This document shows positions 47,901 through 59,262 of a stretch of 64,000 nt of DNA, one piece after another. Made by a program: the position numbers and the translations under genes. The notes beneath the pieces are model-generated. The model saw only the letters and a list, made by a program, of their open reading frames with translations. It ran no database searches and was not told where the DNA came from. Within the stretch, counting starts at the first letter, position 1; each line of letters starts with the position of its first letter. The stretch lies in assembly GCA_013397455.1 (NCBI GenBank), contig VYZB01000024.1:1-64000 (forward strand). Reading direction: 5' to 3'. Source of the stretch: Crotophaga sulcirostris (lineage: Eukaryota; Chordata; Aves; Cuculiformes; Crotophagidae).

Positions 47901-50524
47901 GTTCTTCGATTTTCTTCTGTCTAAATTTACTAGAAACTGTGAAAGGGAAAAACTTGCTGATCTGTGATTCTTGATGTTACTCATCTGGATTGTTTTTTTG
48001 GTTGTGTTGTGTGTGTTGTTTTCAATCCTGTCTCCCCTGCTTTACACAGAATTATCAACGACTACAGCTGATGCATAAGGCATTTGCAAAGCACAATAAA
48101 ATGAGGAAGGAATGCGAGAATGGAAGAGGTACTCCAGGATCAAAAGTTTTTATTTTTTTTTCTTATGGGTGGAAAGGGAATATTGCTGTATGCTAATATA
48201 TTGTTTCTGTCTCCTTGTTTTCAACCTGAGTAAGAGTTACCCCTTCATATTTTATGCTTTAATTTCAGGGAGAGGAACTAAAACCTATTCCTTGCACCAT
48301 TCCTTGTGCCTCAAAGACACATTCACTTTGAATACTAATTCACTTTTTCTGCCCAGCTAAACATTATTTCAGAATACATTCTGATTAAATGTATGCTTGG
48401 CTGAAAAGTAGGAAATGTGGTCTTTTAAGGCAGAGGAGAGATTTGAGTGAAATTCTAACCCATCTGTGTTAGCATGGTAAGTTGTTCTATGAATGAGAGT
48501 GGGTAGCTGGGAAATAATCACCTGATGAACCTTCATACTCTCTCCATCCTACTTGGTGAGTTATCTATAGTGGGCCTAAAAGCCTTTTCACCTTGTCTGT
48601 GTCATTGCCAATGGGTCAGTTTCACTATGTGGAACTCCTCCTCCTTGACTGAGATGGAAGTTTTCTTATTTTTTGTTTTCAACAGGAACTGTGCTAGGTT
48701 TGTATTGCTTAGTTCGTGTGCATTTGGGCTCAGTGTTGCAAGCTGAAAGTGATGAAGGCCTCTTAAATTAAATATTTGGGAAATATTTTTGTATGCTACC
48801 ATATGAATCTTTGTTTTTTAGTAGACTGTCATTTGACTGTCTTTCAACTGCTACTTGAGCTTCCAGGAATCTGGACCAGAAGAAGCAGAAGAACAGGAAA
48901 TGCAGTTGTTAATGATGAGTATTTGCATTTATTTGACAGGCTTTGATCGTCATCTTTTGGGTCTCCAACTCATAGCACAGGAGCAAGGACTGCCAATGCC
49001 GGAACTTTATTTGGATAAAGCCTTCACAGCTAGGTAATTCATATTCTTATCCTGAGAGGAGGTTGTATCCCTTGATACTGAGGACTTCGTTAGATTGGCT
49101 TATGCATTTTGATTTCTTGATCTCTAGGATGAAATAACTTTTTCATAAAACTCACTTTATTTTAAATGATCTTTAAAAGTTATGGTTTTGCTTTATGTTC
49201 TTTTACAGTGGAGGAGGTGGGAATTTTGTTCTTTCAACTAGTCTGGTTGGCTACTCTAGGTTCAATGGATGTGTACTTCCCATGGTGCATCATGGCTATG
49301 GCTTTTTTTATAACATCAGAGATGACAGGTAAGGATATAATTTCATTTTAGGCATAGTTCTGTCCCTATCACAAAGGCTAAGGTGGCTAAAAATTAGAAT
49401 AAGGGAAGGAAAAGACACAAGAAAAATGGCTAAACGTGTCAGAAAAGGTTGAGAGGTAGGGTACATGAGAATGAAGGCATTAAGATTCTGGGAGAGTGTG
49501 TGGGAGGAAGGATGAATGGTAGAGGTGAAGTGAGCATCAAGATACTGACAGTGAGCAGAAAGAAAAGAGCAGGGAAGGTGAAAGAAGGGAGAGAAAAAAA
49601 AAGAAGTTAACTTTAGAGCAAGTTTTTGTTTTAGAGATCATTTAAATGTAACATGCAAAGATGGTTTTTAAAAAGTAGCAATTGACTTGAGATAGACCAG
49701 ATGGGCAGTGTGCTCACCTGAACTCCATCGTTCCTGGCAGTGACACAAATTTCTTAACTCAAAACAGACCTCTTTGAATAACAAGGAGAAGCTAAAACAT
49801 TCAGCCTCACTTATTATAAAATGTTAGAATTTGAAAAGAGCCAACTCTGGCCTATTGGTCTTATGGACAAATATTATTGCTTCTTTATCAAATCTATTAA
49901 AATACTTTGATTATAATGTGGTGAGATAACTTGCAATTTTGTGATTTCTGTCTAATTTGGATGACTTCTTCCTAAAACTAAATATGGATTGTATGCAGAT
50001 TTGATTCAGTTTGAGAATACAAACCATTAATACTTTAATCAGTGGCTCTATTAAGATAAAGGGTAAATCTTTATCTAGCTTTATTTATTATGTAAATAGA
50101 AAAAAAAGTACTTTAAACCTTAAACTAGTTGCAAAGAAGAAAAATAATCCACAGTATTTTCAAACATAAGCAGCAAAGTTGTGTCACTGTATGCAGAAAT
50201 GGGTATTTAAATTAAAGTCTCTCGTTTCAAGGTCTGTTAACATTATTGCTTAATGAAGGTGCTAGGGATCTTAGTCCTTTTTAAATGTTGAGACAGTATG
50301 TTTATGTGACAGTTTCTGCATTGTGTCAAAAATTTTAAGTGTGACTTCTATCCTAGACCATGACAATTAAGAGTCGTGGCTTCATTGTTTTCTATACTAA
50401 TAGGATCCTTGCTGTCTGTTGTTCCTGGAAATCATGTCCAGAGACTGATGCAGAAGTGCTGTGTAGAACTGTGTTCCAGTGTTTTGAGGACATGCTACAA
50501 CTAACACTTGCAGCTCACCTGTAA
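29929..50524 (+). CDS. CROT: CROT, peroxisomal carnitine O-octanoyltransferase (16 coding exons)
   Basis: Coding exons are 29929-30043, 35775-35899, 36768-36949, 37134-37258, 39837-39945, 41880-41973, 42066-42191, 42640-42741, 43363-43446, 43548-43640, 43915-44045, 45927-46050, 48050-48128, 48940-49033, 49209-49328 and 50404-50524. They give 1824 nt and 607 residues (human 612). The enzyme transfers medium-chain acyl groups between CoA and carnitine in the peroxisome, so that chain-shortened products can go to mitochondria. Visible features are the N-terminal LPSLPVPPL signature (20-28), catalytic His327 in DHSPIDGM, the [13 protein letters not shown] motif (436-448), STSLVG (537-542) and a C-terminal AHL peroxisomal targeting signal. 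The start is the first ATG after the 29919 acceptor and matches the family N-terminus. All junctions join in phase. The weak point is the 43640 donor, where five residues found in mammals are missing; the product is otherwise collinear. Confidence 0.95.
30550..31330 (-). mobile_element. CR1 fragment in CROT intron 2
   Basis: Antisense CR1 from the tail (CCTAGAATCATAG...TTTGGGTTGAAAGGGACC) through a TCCAGGTGAGGTCTCACCAG segment to a phrase with CGAGGTGCAGGACACCTTT. It is moderately diverged. Confidence 0.92.
31415..31610 (+). mobile_element. Relic of a mariner-type transposase C-terminus
   Basis: The + strand frame reads [20 protein letters not shown], then [15 protein letters not shown]. After a one-base frame change it continues [13 protein letters not shown]. 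Mariner transposases end with the same layout: an F.SIEE(V/I) segment, an L..(I/L)...D helix, a (C/A)F..W..R...C block and a G(D/N)YFEGD-like close. An A/T-rich 3' stretch with AAATAAAAAGTT follows. The piece is short, frameshifted and inactive. It lies just downstream of a CR1 in CROT intron 2. The assignment rests on motif layout only. Confidence 0.55.
31611..33430 (+). other. CROT intron 2, unannotated part
   Basis: Intronic sequence without a gene or repeat that I recognise. Confidence 0.5.
33436..33915 (-). mobile_element. CR1 3' fragment in CROT intron 2
   Basis: Antisense CR1 phrases AACCACATAGGTTGGAAAGG, TTTCATCACCCTCATG and TATAGAGAGCAGCAAGGTC are present. An A/C-rich insertion (ACAAAAAACAAGCAAGC...) interrupts it near 33625. 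Confidence 0.85.
34165..35012 (+). mobile_element. CR1 fragment in CROT intron 2, reverse transcriptase to tail
   Basis: The + strand begins with [14 protein letters not shown], the decayed FSKAFD motif of CR1 reverse transcriptase. It passes GGGGTCCAGCACTGTTTAGC and an AACTTCATGAAGTTCAACAA phrase, and ends at GACTAGATAATCTCTATATC. Many indels mark it as old. Confidence 0.85.
37259..39836 (+). other. CROT intron 5
   Basis: 2.6 kb without a named repeat. Other CROT introns longer than 300 bases (39946-41879, 42742-43362, 46051-48049, 48129-48939, 49329-50403) also show nothing I can name, apart from T-rich runs. Confidence 0.5.
43651..43743 (+). repeat. T-rich low-complexity run after CROT exon 11
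   Basis: Runs of 7, 10, 7 and 10 Ts broken by TG-rich pieces begin within the expected end of the exon. No GT donor stands where the mammalian exon would end, so the run may have replaced or displaced the original splice donor. Confidence 0.7.
45270..45830 (+). mobile_element. Young CR1 LINE copy in CROT intron 12
   Basis: A 5'-truncated + strand copy. Its 150-residue open frame (45286-45738) is the C-terminal end of CR1 ORF2 ([20 protein letters not shown] to LDEALSAMV) without an internal stop. It ends TTGTAATACTGTGATACTGTGAG. It is highly similar to the 17.5-18.6 kb copy and in sense with CROT. Confidence 0.95.
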
Positions 50525-51330
50525 GATGAATAATGATGCAAAAACCTTTGCAAGCTCACGAGTTACTTGTAGTACTTATAAATGAAATGCTGCTCAAGAG
50601 TACTGTTATATTCAAGTTAGGACACATAATGATGTGTGAAATCTACCATTTTTATGGGACTTACTGTGGTAATGGTACCCATTTAAGAGTAACAGCCATT
50701 TGCAACAACAATGCAAGCAGTAGTACCTTATCTATGTAGAACTATGCAATATTGAAATATGCCTCAACAATGCAAGCATACTTGAGAGACGAGGTGTTGG
50801 AAATGGAGAATTTATGGGAGATTTGTATTTATAGTCTTTGTAGTAACACTTAGAATACTTTGTAGTCCACTGATATTGTTTATGCCAGCAGAGCACTTAA
50901 CTGCATACTTAAGAGTAACCATGCTGTCCTCTTGAGTGGTTATGCTTCCTGTTCATAGTGGTTTATGAAATAGAAGGGCTGCCTCCATTAGGCTGTATGT
51001 TATTTTAGAAGTTAGCTTCCATTTTTGCTGTTGGGATTATACCAAATAAAAGTTGCATCCATGAATGAGAATGGTCCCACTACATTTGTGGCATGAAAGC
51101 ACTACCGTCTCACGTGTTTTGAAAAAGGAGCTCTCGATAATAAAAACAGCAGCATATGAGTTCCAAATTCCAGAGTTTTCACCTGGTAATGAACTGTGAA
51201 TGTCTGCTGCTTTACACTAATAATACACAATAAAAGTAAGCACTGAATGCAGTTTGATGCAATTCTCAGGATTTTAAGACTTGATTTCTCTGTTTGAGCA
51301 GCTTTGTGTTTTCCTGTTATAGAAATAAAC
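50525..51330 (+). other. CROT: CROT 3' UTR and polyadenylation signals
   Basis: AATAAA hexamers lie at 51045-51050, 51229-51234 and 51324-51329. The last is followed by a G/T-rich stretch (GAGCTTTGTATTGATTG), as expected at a cleavage site. The 3' UTR is therefore probably 0.5-0.85 kb long, possibly with alternative ends. Confidence 0.5.
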
Positions 51331-51465
51331 TTCTTGTAAAAATGAGCTTTGTATTGATTGATTTATGGGTGGGCTGTTTAATGTGTAACAACTGAACTTT
51401 GAGAGATGATCTTGGGGACAGATGAACTTGAAAGAGATATTCTAAAATACCCATTGTTTTTGGAG

Positions 51466-51955
51466 TTTTGAGATGCTTGCTCTATGACCTTGCCAATCTT
51501 ACAAGTAAGGGTAAGCAGATTTCTCCAGGGTTGCAGCTTGGCCCTTCCTTAGTCCTGCAGGCAGGTCATAGTTGGTTGTACCTGGAGTCCTGTGGAGATG
51601 AGCTAAGGGCTTCTGTGATAGTAGGAATCAACAAGGAAACCTGCATGGAACACCTTAAGGGAAATAAGGGGTGTTCCACTAAGAAGGTGGTATGGCCAAC
51701 TGCCCAGCTCAAGTGCCTCTACACAAACAAATGCAGCTTGGCCAACAAGAGGAGTTGAAAGCTACCATGCTGCTAGAAAGCTACAATCTGATTGCAATTA
51801 CTGGAACTTGGTGGGATGAATCCCATGACTGGAGTGTGGCTATTGATGACTACAGGCTGTTCAGAAGAGACAGGCTGGGAAGGGGGGGCAGAGGCATTGC
51901 CCTTTATGTAAGGAAATTGAGTGTGAAGAGCTGTCCCTGAAGAATAGCCACGAAC
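51466..51955 (+). mobile_element. CR1 fragment, ORF2 endonuclease start
   Basis: The + strand reads through the N-terminal part of the CR1 endonuclease: ESYNLIAITGTWWDESHDWS, DDYRLFRRDRLGRGGRGIAL and YVRKLS. It has neither the reverse transcriptase nor the 3' tail, so it is a broken piece of a longer copy. It lies just past the CROT 3' UTR. Confidence 0.88.
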
Positions 51956-54900
51956 AAGTCAAAAGCTTATGGGTGAGAATAAAACTTTCCTCGTTCAACA
52001 TAATAACAGTTCAAATATTTTTATGGCTTCTGAAACAATCTGTATCAGATAACAGATATTTATCAGTAGAAAACCTAGATTATATGGTAATTTTTAAATA
52101 TAATCTGATAAATGGAATAACTGCAGTAGAAGGATGTCTGCAATACTGTTAAAAGCATGATTACAACATTTGTAGATACACTGCTGTTAAATATATCCCA
52201 TTAGCATGGATTATAGCAGTGAAGTTGAGACAGAATACGTTTTAGCACAGGCAGCAATGGGAGTTTATTTTCCAGTGGGCTTGTGTAACCTGTCATGAGA
52301 ATGGTGTCATGCAGCTTTCATCCCTGTGGGAGCCCAGTCAGGATAAACTAAACAAGTCTACATCACCTGCAAATGCATTTGGAACTGCAGGGTAAACATG
52401 TCCACATTTTCAAAAGCAGGTAGTGATTTTGAGCTCACCCTTAAAGAAATGATCTTTCTCATGGTGAATTCTCAGAATTTCTGGAAAACCGGGAGTCTTA
52501 CAAAACTCATAAAGAAGAAACTCAAACCCACTGGCCATTCCTAAAAATGAAGAGAAAGGTTTTCCTAGGCTATATTGCCACTTGGCAACTAATTCCTAAT
52601 AATTTTATATCTTTGAAAATCTTCCTGGTTTGCCATGGAATAGAAAATAGTGGGCAGAAGTTTTTCCAAATTATTAAATGATGCTAGGCAATCTTGACTG
52701 AAAACCAATGTAAGTGCATGCTTTAATTTTCTTACTTTTAGTTAATTGATATAATCAGCAACGCTTCTAATAGCAGCAATTGACTTACCCTTGGTCAAGA
52801 ATCAGGCAAATCAAAACTCAAAATATAAAGCATCTTGGAAAACGGTTTTGTAAAGCATATTCATGGAGCACTGTACTCATTCCAGCTCATAATTTAGTTC
52901 TGATGTACTCACTTTATGGAAAAGAAATTAAAAATTATCAGCTGTCTAGAAAGTAACCCAGGACCTGGGACTTGAGCTCAATTCCTTCTCATGTATTGTC
53001 ATCCACGTAAGATTTGTACACTGTGGATTCCCACTGCCTCCACAAAAACCACCCCCCCCACAGCCTCTGTGCCACAGCATATCGTGTGCTCATGGATCGT
53101 ACCAGGTGCTAATTGACTCCATTAGGTAAATCTATGACTAATTCTGCTGCTCATTTGGAAAGCATCAAATTAATTTACTTTCTTTTAGCTGTTTTGTTTC
53201 TGCACTGCTTTTCAATGCGGGCAGTTTACTTTTTATCTCTGGTGTGTGAAGATGGTGTTTTTCCAGAAGAACCCCTCTTTTTATTAAAGAGAAGTGTAGA
53301 TTTTTACTTAGAGCTAAAAATAGGTGCCTGGGACTTGTTTTCCTTCAGTATTGTTTGATATGCTGACAGTGAGATATTTTGCTGAACTGCTCTGGAAATA
53401 CACATGTTTTAAATTTTCCCAGAAACTGGGGATCTGCAAAAAATATTTTTTTGATTAATATAGTCTGCCAAAAACAGATATTCAGGTCAGGTAACTGTTC
53501 TTACAAATAGTCTCCAGGGAAGCTGGCATGAGATAATGATAATCAACTGTAAACAACTTGACTATGAGATAACATTAAAATATTTCAGTGATAAGAATGG
53601 ACTCAACAAAGTTACTTGTTTGGCAATGATTTATGAATAATCAGTAACAGTATTTTGAATATTTTCTTCAATACCCTATCATGTAAAGATGAACAAGTTT
53701 CTTTTTTTCAACACATATTCTTTTAAAAATAATCCTCTTTTAGCTTCTTATATTAATGTGTAACAAAATATTCCTAGGCTTGTGAAACAGCAGCCTTTAC
53801 TGTACTGGTACTTGGAAGCAAACTTTCAGCCTTCAAGTCAGTAAGAAAAAGGAAAAGCCTAACAGTCCTGAACACGAGAGCAGTCCTGAACCTCCAAAAC
53901 CTGAACTGTACCTGTGCATTTAGCAGACCTTTCTTCCTGCTTCAGTACTTCTACACAATAAGTAGAACTACTTAGATAATCTGCAAATAAGAAGTACAAC
54001 AGATTAAGTAATATGAAGAACAAGATATTGAAATATTTAACTGCATGAAAAAAATAACTGCACATGTGTCATCTGGCTTCCCTACAAAGACAAACTCCAT
54101 GTTTTCTTTATGTCTGTATTACTGATAAGAATAGATTTACACACAGGTAAAGTGAAATTTTGCTATGCTCAGCCAATTTAAATATGCTTTGAGGCTCAGA
54201 AGCTTTACAGTTGTCTCACTAAGAACCTATACTGAATCTGCTCTTCTGAGAAGGAAGAACATGCTCAATTGTTTTGGATTGTTTATTTGTTTTTCTAACA
54301 GCCAGCACGGGGACTCACAGAGCTTCCCCAGTTTAACTTCTGGTCCCTGCATTTACCCTCTCTTGCCTTTTCCCAACCATTGCACACTGTAATTATTGGC
54401 TGAAGCTGATAAGTATCCAGTGCAATAATTGCATGATCTGGAAAGACACGCAGAAAACAGATACCAGTTTTAAACAGATCCTACAATGATTGCTCTAGAT
54501 ACTTATTTCAAAACTGCATTGTGAGACCTTGTTTGTTACATTCAAATTATATTATAAGCTGAAAATTGTAGAATTCTTGGGAAATAAAAGATCAGTTAAT
54601 TCCCTTGAATTCTCTTGACTGTTTGTCACACTTATACTGGGAAAAATTATTAGATGATATTTGTTTACATGTGTCAGAGGACAACATTCTATGCATACCT
54701 TGTTATTTGTCCTTAAAAGGAATCATTGCTATGTAAATTTATAACAAAATGCCTGGCAGGTAAAACCAAGAGGAGTTTCCTATTTATTTCAGTGTGAAAA
54801 GGACAAGAAGTAACAACCAAAATCATTTTCTACTCAGCCTGGAGGCACAGAACTGCCTCTGACAGACTTCCGTGACATAGATCATGCTAAGAGAATAAGT

Positions 54901-55693
54901 TTTGCTGTGCTCAGACTACTCTGCAGAACTGACTGGTATAACAGGAGGGAGGGAAAGGGCAGAAGGGAATATCACTCAGGTCCTGTGCTGCTTAGGGTGT
55001 GTCCAGACACAGTCCCCATAAAGCACAGTCTGTCCTGAGACAGCATGTCTTGGGAAGTTCTCCTCAAAGTTATGAAATGAAGTAACAGCCTCTGCCTTTG
55101 CTCCCACACTCATGTTTCCCTTTGACGCAGATTCCCAGGCCTCTGCTTTCCTTCCCAGCTGAGAGGGAACAGAATGAAAATTGGAGCAAGACATCGCAGA
55201 ACACAGTCAGCTACACTGTCACCGTGGTGTTTTCATGCATTCTTGTGGATTCTGTATTTTGCCTTTTCATAATACCCCCACAGACAACTGGGGAACAAAA
55301 GCAGAGAAGGAGACAACGTGTGGCAGGTAGAAGAGAGAGGCTCTGATGGAAACAAGCTGGAAAGAAATGAAGAAAAAAAAAAACCAACCAAAAACCAGAG
55401 TGCTGGGAAAGAATAGGGAATGTTAATTCAGACTCTGGACAGGCGTGAGGGACCCAAGACTTTTAAAATGCTTAGCATGCTCTGAATGCTACAAAGTATT
55501 TGAGAACATAAATTAATAACTCACCTCATACATTTTCAGCTTCATATTTGTACTATCACCATTTTGCCAGAACAATACAAGGCAGAGACTGGCTTCTTTG
55601 AGGAGCATATTCCTCATCCCTCACCAATAAACCTATTTATTAAGCAACACTGTGTAGTACAACATGAAAACAGAAAAACGTTACTGAACCCAG
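51956..55693. other. Gap where ABCB second-half exons would be expected
   Basis: I searched the minus strand for P-glycoprotein NBD2 signatures (Walker A GSSGCGKST, LSGGQKQR, LLDEATSALD) and for the IATEAIENIRTVVS exon and found none. No other gene is recognisable. Confidence 0.5.
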
Positions 55694-55898
55694 CTTTCCT
55701 GCAATTTCCAGTTCCTTCCTATCTTTTCTTTGCATGTCCAGCAAGTGTTTTAATTTGAATCATTCCTTTTGCAGCAATAATTGGCACAATAGCTAAAAGC
55801 AGAAGATTCAGCTTCCAGCCATAGAGCAATGACAAAACAATCCCAGTCCCCAAATTAGTTGCATTTTGTACAATTAGTGCCAGTCTGGAACCTGTAGC
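55694..55898 (-). pseudogene. ABCB TMD2 exon with frameshift and lost donor
   Basis: Reads [20 protein letters not shown], then [17 protein letters not shown] up to LAGHAK. One extra A then shifts the frame; in the new frame [11 protein letters not shown] completes the exon. It has 205 bases where 204 keep the frame. The base pair after the exon is CT, not GT. The acceptor (TTTTCCAG) is intact. Confidence 0.88.
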
Positions 55899-56652
55899 CT
55901 GGAAAAGAATGAAGCTACTGTCAATTACTCTGTTTTATTTGAAAGCTAGAAATATTTATTACCAAGATGACTGAGTTTTATACACCAGAGCATGTCTGAA
56001 AGTGCTTAATTTGGTCTAAATGTTCTACAGAACTGGATGCTTTATCTTTTTTTAAAAAATGTATTGTACTGATCATTCCCTCCAGTCTTCTGTATCTTAT
56101 CTAGTCTTACTACTCTGTTTCCACCTATTCACTCGGACTTATAGTCCTTGGTTTCAGGTTTTGCCCAGGAAAACACAACTCTAAGATGACGATTTTTTTT
56201 ATCTTTGACCATAAGCATGTGAACAAACACAGTGCTGCAATGAGAGCAATCCTCATTTTGAGGCATACACTTAAGCATTTTGTTAATATTTGTGACACTT
56301 AGCAGAGAAACACAATGCTATCTAGCTTTCTAAGCAGATTGGATAAATAAACAAATTAACTCCTTGGATGACTCATTTATACTAGTGATAACTGGACTGA
56401 ACATTAGTATGAACTAAAACCAGAGAAATATAACTATATAAAATACGTATGTTACGATTATGACATTAAACTTTTGTGTGACACCAAGATAAATATTATT
56501 TAATAAACAATTATTTGTTGGATAATATTATATTATTTAATATATAACAACAGCTTCCAGATGGCTGTGTGTGCAGGTTTTCTACCAGTCGAGTCCAATC
56601 TGTAACTTACTCCATGCTGAACTGGATCGGAGAAAAAGCCAGTGGTTGTTAC

Positions 56653-56736
56653 TTCTTTCACTTGCAAGGCATTACTAGCAAGTCTTGTAATTAATGCTCC
56701 AGTGCTATTTTTAGGATCATCAAACCAGCTCATCTC
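56653..56736 (-). pseudogene. ABCB TMD2 exon, intact by itself
   Basis: 28 codons read [20 protein letters not shown] and then SNALQVKE, the conserved WFDD exon of the second half. The acceptor TTGTAG and donor GTAACA are usable. It joins in phase to the ATGSRL exon. Confidence 0.9.
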
Positions 56737-57234
56737 CTACAACATGATATAGGATTGTTATAATCTTGAAAACTTTAGACAGCACATCATCTAATTAGGC
56801 TACATAAGTTAATTTAATCACTTCATATTGCAAGGGATGACATGCACAATATGTAACCATAAATACAAAAGCCCTAAAGGTTTAATAAAGATATGGAAAC
56901 ACAAAACTCAAACCTCAGTTGTGTTAACAATCTGTACATCCTTTTGCAATAGCAGAAACACCACCACATTATTTTATACTAAAACGTAGTTTTACAAGAC
57001 ATTTTTTCCTGTGAATTCAACATGTTTTTGACGGTCACTAAATAGCAATACCAAGGATTTTGCCATTTAGGGACAATGTATAACTTGCATCTGTAAAGAC
57101 TACTAACTAAATAACTCCCGTTATAAAGCTAAAAATACATCTCAATTCTCTTACAGTTACAAGTACTGTGAAATCTGTAAGCCTGCTGTGAAGCATTTTG
57201 AAAGCCTGAGTGTTGCTGCAAAATTTCTGTGGTG

Positions 57235-57296
57235 TGAGAAGATATATGTAAAATGTTAGTTACATATGTCTGAGAAGACGTATGTAAAATGTTACC
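57235..57296. repeat. Imperfect short tandem repeat
   Basis: GAGAAGATATATGTAAAATG and GAGAAGACGTATGTAAAATG stand about 38 bases apart, separated by TTAGTTACATATGTCT. They lie inside a pseudogene intron. Confidence 0.7.
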
Positions 57297-57730
57297 CATG
57301 CAGTGCTGGGACATTACTCAAGACTATCTCTTCCTTATCTGGAAAACACTATTTTTAGGGGAAAAAAATCTTGTCAGTCATGTACTTTTGTATCTCATTT
57401 GCAATTCAGATTAATTGGTCAGAGGGAGCAGTGACTCTAAAACACTTATTTAATACTAAATGATCTGAATTAAATGCAACACACGTGTCTTATTTAAACC
57501 CAGGAAGTAAAAATAAAATATTAATTTAATCTTTCCTCTAGATTTGTCAAATATCAAAACCAAAATATTATTATCATGAAACAATGTAAGTATTTGTATT
57601 ACCTTATGCATACATAATTCTTAGCAACAATATGGTATGTTTGGGTAATAACTGTTCATAAGGTTACTGAAAGAGCTTTTATAATTCCTGCCATTAGTAT
57701 ATAAATACAGAATATTTAGATATTAACAAA

Positions 57731-57768
57731 GATGCTACATTTTGATTTCGATGCTACATTTTGATTTC
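57731..57768. repeat. Perfect 19-bp tandem duplication
   Basis: GATGCTACATTTTGATTTC occurs twice head-to-tail (57731-57749 and 57750-57768) in a pseudogene intron. The perfect identity suggests that it is recent. Confidence 0.9.
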
Positions 57769-59184
57769 TTGGGATTTTATTGAGAGTGAGAGGTTATTTT
57801 TAAATGCAGTAAAGTACTGTATTCTTAATTATGGCAAGAAAAGAAGATGTAGAACAAACAGTTTCAATCTGGCTGTAGGCTCACAGAGCCAGATGGCTGC
57901 TTTGGCGTCACTCGCTCTGGAAAACACTCCACATGTGTTGGTGTTAATACACCAAACCCTCCGAGGCCCCACTGCTGTAATGACTGATACTTGAATATGA
58001 TGCTGGGTGGACACTATTTTCACACCAGAGCGAGAAAAGTGAAAATAATAACATTATACTTGACTCCTCACACCATGAAAACCTCTCTGTTACCTTCAGG
58101 GCCTCTCAGGGCCTTCCTCCAGGGATCTGTTGAGATTCAGCACGGTCTTAGAGGCTTGACTTTACTCCTGGGCTAGTTAAAAAGGTCTCATCCACCTTAC
58201 TTTCAATGTAAGTGACCTATAATCCCTTCCCGCATAAACCAGAAAGATTTAATCATAATTCAGGGAAGAACTGAATTTATGCTCTGGATTGATAAGATAC
58301 CGAATACCCACATTTCCTTAAAATACTTAATGAGCCAAAAAATAATACTCGGTGGGAAATCAACAAGTAGGGTAGGAACAGCAGCAAAAGAGGGGCAAAA
58401 CCACCTGAGTTAGTTCTAGCTGTGTAGAAAAGCTAACTGAAAATGTTGGCGAGCCTGTAGGGCAGGTACCAGTGCAGGTTGTGCCTCTCAGGTGGGGCTT
58501 ACTAGTTTGCACTGGTGCATTGCACCCACTGCCCCAGAGCAGGGCTGCTGAGCACTCCCCACTGCACCAGCTCCTGGAAGCAGCTGGTGGTGGTAAAGCT
58601 GGTTACCCAGGCAGATCTTTGCCACCCCCCCCACTGCTTAGCAACTGGAGACTGCTCTGCTTGGATTTCGGGCTGGTTACTTTTCAAAGGTCTCATTCTG
58701 CTGCTGAATGTACCTCTGCTGACAGGAAAGCCCTGTTCTTACCCCCTGGCCCCTACCATGGCTGTCTCTGGCTCTGTACCTGCCCCACAGGAGCAGCCAC
58801 CAAATCAGTGAGTGCAGCCTGTCAGATATCCAGGTCTGCAGCCTTCACTCATAATCGTTTGTGGATCCTAGCCTATAAATGGAGTCAGCTGACCGTGAAG
58901 GCTGATCTGAATTTCAGATTCAGTCTCTTACAGTACAGCCTATTTTCTCTGGTCCTCAGTCCCAAGGTGTTTGATTTTATTAAATAAGCTAAATAACCAC
59001 AACCATTACCTTTTAGCTTTCTTACATTTCACTTATATCAATATAAATGTTTTAAAATCATTTAAAATATCTGCCCGAACCTGTTATGAAGATTTAGTCT
59101 AGCCAGTTTCTAAAATGAGCTAAAGAAATGAGTGTGCTATCTTAATATTTAAAGCTCCAGAAAGCCAAATATCTAATGCTTTCA
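57769..59184. other. Pseudogene intron, nothing recognised
   Basis: The GC-richer patch at 58440-58850 holds overlapping open frames on both strands (up to 171 codons), but none has a family signature. Confidence 0.45.
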
Positions 59185-59262
59185 CTGTCTCAGAGTTGCT
59201 CTAGATGCCATGAAACAAAGCCTCATTGTAAGGATTTCTCCAGCTTTGCCAAATGTGAAACC
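59185..59262 (-). pseudogene. ABCB TMD2 exon with destroyed donor
   Basis: 26 codons read [20 protein letters not shown] and then RATLRQ. After the final CAG stands TGAAAG where GTGAAAG is expected. Using CA|GTGAAAG instead would shift the frame and run into TGA in the next exon. The usual RR after EILT is changed to MR. Confidence 0.88.

Noticed and set aside
58440..58990. 171-codon + strand open frame in a GC-richer patch
   Set aside because: Overlapping frames are open on both strands, the composition is not protein-like, and no domain is recognisable.
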